Below, in pieces: positions 59,117-64,000 of a stretch of 64,000 nucleotides of DNA. Position 1 is the first letter of the stretch; each line of letters opens with the position of its first letter. Origin of the DNA: DASYTH01 sp045806965 (GTDB lineage Bacteria > Actinomycetota > Actinomycetes > Mycobacteriales > Pseudonocardiaceae); assembly GCA_045806965.1 (NCBI GenBank), contig JBJMIG010000006.1:1-64000 (forward strand), given 5' to 3'. A program made the translations under genes and the position numbers. The notes beneath the pieces are model-generated. The model searched no databases, had not been told where the DNA came from, and worked only from the letters and a program-made list of their open reading frames with translations.

Positions 59117-60982
59117 ATGTCTGGCGTTGCGGGATGGGTCGACTACACCCGGGATCTCACACGGGATGCCGCCATCGTCCGGGCCATGGCCGCCACCATG
59201 GCCAACCGGGGACCGGACGGCGAGGGCGTGTGGGCCGGCACCCGGGCCGCGCTCGGCCACCGCGAGGTGCGGACCACCGACGATGCGAGCGGCACCCAGC
59301 CCTTCGTGGCCGAGCGGGACGGCCGCCCGGTTGCGGTGGCCACGTTCATGGGCGACGTCTACAATGGTCGCGAACTACGCGCCGAGCTCGGCAGCCGGGG
59401 CCACACGTTCCGCGGCCGCACCGACGTCGAGGTAGTGCTCAACGCCTACCTGGAATGGGGCGCGCAGTGCGCCGAGCACCTGGACGGAACGTTCGGCTTC
59501 GCGGTGTGGGACATCCGGGCCGAGGAGCTGCTGCTGGTGCGGGACCGGCTCGGTACCAAGCCGCTGTACTACTACCCCACCGCGACCGGCGTGGTGTTCG
59601 GCACCGAGCGCAAGGCCGTGCTGGCCCACCCGCAGGTACAGCCCGCCGTCGACGAGGACGGCCTGCGGGAGCTGCTGGCGCAGGCCGGCACGCCGGGTGA
59701 GGCGGTCTTCCACGGGATGCGCCAGCTGCCGGCCGGACACGTGCTCCGGGTACAGCGAGGCGGGCCCAAAGAGGTCGAGTACTGGAAGCTCACCGCCACC
59801 CCGCACACCGACGACCTGGACACCACGGTCAGCGCCATTCGGGCCATGCTGGAGGACGCGATCCCCCGGCACCTGGTCGCCGACGTGCCGCTGGGCACCA
59901 TGCTCTCGGGCGGCCTGGACTCCAGCACGGTCACCTGCCTGTCCGCCAAGGCGTTGCGCGAACAGGGTGCCGATCCGATCAAGGTGTTCACGGTCAGCTT
60001 CAAGGACCAGGCCGAGAAGTTCCGGGCGGACGAGACCTATGGCACCCCGGACGACCCGTTCGTCGCCGACGTCGCCAACCACGTCGGCGCCGAGCTGCAC
60101 ATCATCTCACTGAGCCCCGAGGAGCTGATGGATCCGCTGCCCCGGCTGGCGACGCTGCGGGCCAGAGACGTGCCGAGTCCGCTCGGGAACATGAACACCT
60201 CGCTCTACCTGCTCTGCCGCGAGCTCAAGCAACACGTCACGGTGGCGCTGCACGGCGACCCGTCCGACGCGGTCTTCGGCGGCTTCCCCTGGGTGTTCGC
60301 CCCGGAGATCATGAACGCTGACACGCTGCCCTGGGTCGCCAGGGCGCACTCGGCCGGGGGCAAGTCGGGCTTCGGCGGCGACCTGCTCGACCGCGACCTG
60401 CTCAAGCGGCTCGACCTGCGGGGGTACAGCGCCGACCGCTACCACCAGGCCCTTGCCGAGGTGCCGTACGTGGGCACCGAGGAGGGCGTGGAGAAGAGGA
60501 TGCGCGAGATCTCCCACATGCACCTGACCCGATGGCTGGAGATCCTGCTGGGGCAGAGCGAGAACCTGAGCGCGGCACACGGCATCGACATCCGCTGGCC
60601 GTACGCCACGCATCGGCTGGTGGAGTACGTGTTCAACATCCCGTGGGAGATGAAGAACTTCAGCGGCATGGAGAAGAGCCTGCTCCGCGCGGCGGCCAGG
60701 GACATCCTGCCCGAGTCGGTGTTCAAGCGGCACAAGTCGCCGTTCCCGGTCACCCAGGACCCGGCATACGGGCAGCTGCTCTGTGCGGAGCTGGAGGACC
60801 TGCTCAACAACCCGAACGCGCCGGCGGCGTCGCTGCTCGACGCCGAGGCCTGCCGGGCGGTCATCGCGGACCCGACCAAGCTCGAGGCCGGCGGCGCGGC
60901 CTGGGTCTCCCGGGCGAACATCGAGATGCTGCTGCAGATCAATACCTGGCTCCAGCACTACAACGTGCAGGTCATCCTCTGA
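59117..60982 (+). CDS. Asparagine-synthetase-like amide synthetase B (Ser2, altered second loop)
   Basis: The 621-residue protein has the same two domains as paralog A. Residue 2 is Ser (start MSGVAGWV), so glutamine-dependent activity is unlikely. The PP-loop is canonical, SGGLDSS (264-270), and should bind ATP/PPi. The second loop HGDPSDAVFGGF (379-390) loses the Glu of DExFGG, replaced by Ala385. Paralog A has the opposite pattern. It may form an amide from an amine substrate or free ammonia. The ATG follows AAAGGAG. Confidence 0.88.
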   Translation: MSGVAGWVDYTRDLTRDAAIVRAMAATMANRGPDGEGVWAGTRAALGHREVRTTDDASGTQPFVAERDGRPVAVATFMGDVYNGRELRAELGSRGHTFRGRTDVEVVLNAYLEWGAQCAEHLDGTFGFAVWDIRAEELLLVRDRLGTKPLYYYPTATGVVFGTERKAVLAHPQVQPAVDEDGLRELLAQAGTPGEAVFHGMRQLPAGHVLRVQRGGPKEVEYWKLTATPHTDDLDTTVSAIRAMLEDAIPRHLVADVPLGTMLSGGLDSSTVTCLSAKALREQGADPIKVFTVSFKDQAEKFRADETYGTPDDPFVADVANHVGAELHIISLSPEELMDPLPRLATLRARDVPSPLGNMNTSLYLLCRELKQHVTVALHGDPSDAVFGGFPWVFAPEIMNADTLPWVARAHSAGGKSGFGGDLLDRDLLKRLDLRGYSADRYHQALAEVPYVGTEEGVEKRMREISHMHLTRWLEILLGQSENLSAAHGIDIRWPYATHRLVEYVFNIPWEMKNFSGMEKSLLRAAARDILPESVFKRHKSPFPVTQDPAYGQLLCAELEDLLNNPNAPAASLLDAEACRAVIADPTKLEAGGAAWVSRANIEMLLQINTWLQHYNVQVIL

Positions 60983-61109
60983 GCCCGCTGGTCGACCTCC
61001 TTGTTCAGCAACGCAACCCCCGCACACCCTCACGGGACTTCGAGTGGCCTGCGATGGCGGCGCAGAAGACTTGCGAGCATCCCGTGCGGCATTCCCAGGA
61101 GGCGGAGAA

Positions 61110-62159
61110 ATGAGTGACCAACCCCGTGGTGCGCACCTGGTCGGCAGTGTCCCCTTAGGATCGGCGGAAGAGGTCTTCCGCACCATGGCCGGCGTGCTCG
61201 GGCGGCATCTGCGCCGGATTCCGGACGGCGAGACCGGGGACCGGTTCAAGTGGGCCGGCTGGCAGGGCTTCGCGTTCCAGCAGGTTCCCCAGTTCGACGT
61301 GGTGCTGCCGAAACCGGGTCAGTTCCCGCCGATTCCGCGCTTCAGGGTGCGCGATGGGGAGGATCTCGCCGGCGCGCGGTTCGGCAACCTCGGCTATGCC
61401 GACGAGGCGGTCAAGTCGTTCGCCATCTTCGATGAGCTGCAGACCGCCGGGGTGATCCCGGCGCACACCCGGTTCCAGGTCAGCCTGCCGACCCCGCTCG
61501 CGCCGGTATCCATGTTCGTCGTCGACGACGAGCAGGCGGCGGTCGAGCCGGTCTACGGGCGCGCCATGCGCAACGAACTGGTCCAGATCCTGGACGCCAT
61601 TCCGCACGACCGGCTGGCGATCCAGTGGGACACCTGCGTCGAGGTGTGGATCTGGGAAGGGTGGATCCCCTCGCCGTTCGAGGACGTGCAGAACGGCGTG
61701 TTCGAGCGGATGCAGCGTCTGAGCCGGTGGGTTCCCGAGGACGTGGAGATGGGTTTCCATCTGTGCTACGGGGACTACGGTCACGTGCACCTGCGGGAGC
61801 CGGTGGACAGCGGGAACGTGGTGCGGATCGCCAACGGCATCGCCGCCCGTTCCCCGCGTCCGGTCAACTGGATCCACGTGCCGGTCCCGATCGACCGCAC
61901 CGACGACGCCTACTTCCAGCCATTCGCCGAGCTGTCGCTGCCCGAGGAAACGGAGTTCTACCTCGGTCTCGTGCACTTCCGCGACGGTGTGGAGGGCACC
62001 CAACTGCGGATCAAGTCCGCGCTGCGGCACCTGGGGGCGTTCGGGGTAGCGACCGAGTGCGGGATGGGCCGGCGCCCACCCGAGCGGGGTGGCGCTGCGG
62101 ACACCCTCCCCGAGCTGCTCGAGACGCACGCCGCGACCAGCCGTCCGGTGATCGGCTGA
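61110..62159 (+). CDS. MetE/UROD-like barrel protein
   Basis: The 349-residue protein resembles the C-terminal TIM barrel of cobalamin-independent methionine synthase. The zinc-site pattern is partly retained: GFHLCYGDYGH (His and Cys), LGLVHF and ATECGMGRRP (second Cys). Early motifs are HLVGSVPLGSAEEVFRTM and HLRRIPDGETGDR. It lacks the N-terminal half of MetE, so methionine synthesis is unlikely. Family relatives with unknown roles occur in secondary-metabolite loci. A thiol or methyl transfer is possible. The ATG at 61110 follows AGGAGG. Confidence 0.7.
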   Translation: MSDQPRGAHLVGSVPLGSAEEVFRTMAGVLGRHLRRIPDGETGDRFKWAGWQGFAFQQVPQFDVVLPKPGQFPPIPRFRVRDGEDLAGARFGNLGYADEAVKSFAIFDELQTAGVIPAHTRFQVSLPTPLAPVSMFVVDDEQAAVEPVYGRAMRNELVQILDAIPHDRLAIQWDTCVEVWIWEGWIPSPFEDVQNGVFERMQRLSRWVPEDVEMGFHLCYGDYGHVHLREPVDSGNVVRIANGIAARSPRPVNWIHVPVPIDRTDDAYFQPFAELSLPEETEFYLGLVHFRDGVEGTQLRIKSALRHLGAFGVATECGMGRRPPERGGAADTLPELLETHAATSRPVIG

Positions 62160-62219
62160 CCCGGAGCGCCGCCAGTGGACCTCGAGTAGGGCCCGACGTG
62201 AGCGCGTGATGATGTTGAC

Positions 62220-62792
62220 ATGCGCTCCAACGACGCAACTGGTGCACCGCAACGAGTTTCGCTGCTTCCGGTGGGCTTGCTCGTTGGCGCCCTCGCGGTT
62301 CTCGCGGCCTGGGTGACCCGCAGGCTCGCGCCGCCCGCACACATCCGTGACGGAGTACGGCTGCCCGTCGACATGGTCAGCCAGCACAGCGCGGTGTCCG
62401 CGCACCACGGCTCGGTGGGAAGCGGGATGACCCCGCCGAGTTCGGTGAGCGACGCTCCACTGCCGCATTTTGCCGGGGCGGGGTTCCTCGCGTTGCACGT
62501 GCTGGGCATCGCGCTGATGGTCGGAGTCCCCGTGATCCGCCGGCTGCTCGACCGTTTTCGTCTGTCCCGGCGTACGTTCGTCGCGCAGTTGATGTTCGCC
62601 GGGCTGACCGCTCTGGCGGTCGAGATCGCGGTCGTGCTGTCCGCCTGGGTCGGGTACGGGGACCGGCTCGGGTTGCGGGCGGCGTTCGTGGGTGGCGTCC
62701 AGGCGGCCCAGTACGGCTTCGCCGCCGCCCTGGTCGTGGTCGTGATCTTTGGTGTACCGCTGATCCGCACCGAGGGGGAGATCACAACCTAA
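62220..62792 (+). CDS. Hypothetical membrane protein
   Basis: The 190-residue protein has four hydrophobic helices (about 15-35, 85-106, 122-143, 152-178; for example LLPVGLLVGALAVLAAWVT, AGFLALHVLGIALMVGVPV, AQYGFAAALVVVVIFGVPLI). No family is recognised. A hydrophilic, His/Ser-rich loop lies between the first two helices. The start lacks a good ribosome site, so it is approximate. It lies between the MetE-like gene and the MMPL exporter. Confidence 0.5.
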   Translation: MRSNDATGAPQRVSLLPVGLLVGALAVLAAWVTRRLAPPAHIRDGVRLPVDMVSQHSAVSAHHGSVGSGMTPPSSVSDAPLPHFAGAGFLALHVLGIALMVGVPVIRRLLDRFRLSRRTFVAQLMFAGLTALAVEIAVVLSAWVGYGDRLGLRAAFVGGVQAAQYGFAAALVVVVIFGVPLIRTEGEITT

Positions 62793-62910
62793 GCGCCCCA
62801 ACCATTCCATCGTGCGGCCCTGCCCGGGGTTCGACCCATGCTCGAACCCGACCGGGTAAACAAGCGAGGAGACAACCGGGCGTCAACAAGTGATCACAGG
62901 AGAGGCGCCG

Positions 62911-64000
62911 ATGAACTCCCTCATCCGTGTCGCGATCGGCCGCCCGCGCCTGGTGGTCGCCGTCTGGTCCGTCCTGGCCGCGATCTGCGTTCCGCTGATG
63001 CTGAACCTGTCCGGCGCGTTGAAGTCCGGCGGGTTCGAGAACCCGCGCGGCGAGGACGCCGCCGGCCAGCGGACCCTGCAGCACGCCTTCCACGAGGCAC
63101 CGCAGAGCCTGCAGGTGGTGCTGCACAACCCGACCGGAGACGTCAGCGGCGCGGTCGACGCCGCCGCGGCCGCGGCCAGGAACGGACCGCACGTAACGTC
63201 GGTGGGCGACTTCCGGACCGACCCGACATGGCTCTCGCCCGATCGGCACACCACGTTCCTACAGCTGGGCTTTGACACCGACGACAGCACGGTGCAGGGC
63301 CTGATAACGGATCTACGTGTTCGCGTGAACGGTTCGCTTACCGGGCTTGGGGTTGCGGTCAACGTGACCGGCGCGCCAGCACTGGACCGCGATCTGAACG
63401 TGCAGTCCGAGCGCGATGCGGGCACAGCGGAGGTGATCGCGTTTCCGTTGCTGCTCATCGTGTTGTTCCTGGTGTTCCGCTCGGTGGTGGCCATGCTCGT
63501 ACCGCTGGTGCTGGCCGGCTTCGCACTGGTCACCGCGTCCGCGTTCGGTTTCCTGCTGACCAAGGTCATCGACGTCTCGATCCTGTACACCAACGCGGTG
63601 TCCATCATCGGCCTCGCGGTGGCGGTGGACTACTCGCTGTTCATCGTGAAGCGTTACCGGGACGAGTTGGCCGGCGGTGCCGACTACGTCGCCGCCCTGT
63701 GGACCGCGATGCGGACCGCCGGACGCGCCGTGCGGTTCAGCGGGCTCGCCGTGGTCGTCGCCCTGCTGGCGATGTTCATCCCCCGGATGATGGTGTTCAG
63801 CAGCATCGCCTTGGCCGGCATCGTGGTCACCCTCCTCGCCATGGCGATGTCCATGACGCTGCTGCCGGCCGTACTGCGGCTGCTCGGCCCCCGGATCAAC
63901 TGGAGGTCGCCGCACGCCCGGCCCCGCCGGCGCCCGGTCGCCTCGACGCCGCACATCCTGGTGCGGCTACACCGCCGGCCGGTCCCGCTGCTGCTGGTTC
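62911..64000 (+). CDS. MMPL/RND-family transporter, truncated by the window edge
   Basis: At least 363 residues are present. The first helix (LVVAVWSVLAAICVPLML) is followed by an extracytoplasmic domain and five further helices: VIAFPLLLIVLFLVFRSVVAM, VPLVLAGFALVTASAFGFL, ILYTNAVSIIGLAVAVDYSLFIVKRYRDEL (the conserved GxxxDYxLF motif) and later segments. MMPL proteins export lipids or antibiotics using proton force. The ATG follows AGGAGAG. The frame is open at the right edge. It suggests that the cluster continues beyond the window. Confidence 0.88.
   Translation, partial: MNSLIRVAIGRPRLVVAVWSVLAAICVPLMLNLSGALKSGGFENPRGEDAAGQRTLQHAFHEAPQSLQVVLHNPTGDVSGAVDAAAAAARNGPHVTSVGDFRTDPTWLSPDRHTTFLQLGFDTDDSTVQGLITDLRVRVNGSLTGLGVAVNVTGAPALDRDLNVQSERDAGTAEVIAFPLLLIVLFLVFRSVVAMLVPLVLAGFALVTASAFGFLLTKVIDVSILYTNAVSIIGLAVAVDYSLFIVKRYRDELAGGADYVAALWTAMRTAGRAVRFSGLAVVVALLAMFIPRMMVFSSIALAGIVVTLLAMAMSMTLLPAVLRLLGPRINWRSPHARPRRRPVASTPHILVRLHRRPVPLLLV

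Noticed and set aside
49719..60982. Primary-metabolism asparagine synthetases
   Set aside because: Both lack the Cys2 nucleophile and each has changed synthetase residues, and two copies sit within a polyketide cluster.

Overview
The window is high-GC DNA with dense genes, many GTG starts, ATGA/GTGA start-stop overlaps and rare TTA leucine codons. This points to a filamentous actinomycete, plausibly a Pseudonocardiales member (Amycolatopsis/Kutzneria-like); the genus is inference.

Positions 1-18.6 kb are an accessory region. It starts inside an IS630-family element. Next come a lipoprotein gene coupled to a nucleoside-phosphorylase/HEAT gene, an NrtR-like Nudix regulator with two palindromic operator-like sites, and a membrane-anchored macro domain-nucleotide cyclase fusion. 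A decayed IS256 transposase follows. Then comes a HerA-like ATPase module: an acidic small protein, the ATPase, a TraG-like membrane partner, and a divergent membrane protein with a discoidin-like glycan-binding domain. After it lie a frameshifted HEPN-DUF4268 gene, a tyrosine recombinase whose catalytic Tyr reads as His, a tRNA-Pro 3' fragment, and a tandem-repeat (TPR-like) gene broken by a frameshift and an IS481-family element. Two inverted copies of a CTAG-bounded repeat (18.5 and 22.0 kb) frame a segment with a DUF3592 gene, rmlA and a multicopper oxidase.

From about 19.5 or 22.2 kb to beyond the right edge the window holds a large aromatic (type II) polyketide gene cluster. A minus-strand operon (27.8 to 22.2 kb) encodes two DUF1772 anthrone-oxygenase-like proteins, an O-methyltransferase, an SDR, a double VOC protein, a three-subunit cobalt-type nitrile hydratase and a membrane protein. 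The divergent operon (28.0 to 37.6 kb) encodes a TcmI-like cyclase, a TcmJ-like cupin, KS-alpha, KS-beta (CLF), an SDR, two ABM-type proteins, a SchA/CurD-like protein, a rifampin-phosphotransferase-like enzyme and a two-component system. No acyl carrier protein, acyltransferase or Bet v1-type aromatase is visible.

From 37.7 to 47.5 kb come a secreted lectin-like protein, a GlxA-type AraC regulator, a SufR-like regulator divergent from a DoxX-like gene, a complete 2-oxoacid dehydrogenase E1-alpha/E1-beta/E2 operon, a membrane esterase and a UbiB-family kinase. An AroH-type chorismate mutase and a class II DAHP synthase follow in the same operon as UbiB. Together these could make an arylpyruvate and convert it to an aryl-acetyl-CoA starter, or supply an aromatic amino acid.

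From 49.7 to 64 kb two asparagine-synthetase paralogs appear, both without the N-terminal Cys nucleophile and with complementary defects in the synthetase active site. Around them are a secreted protein, a lone E2-like acyltransferase with an altered DHRxxDG motif, a P450, an MFS exporter, a second membrane multicopper oxidase, a MetE-like barrel protein and the start of an MMPL exporter. I infer an aromatic polyketide that is O-methylated, oxidised and carries one or more amide nitrogens. I do not recognise it as a known cluster.
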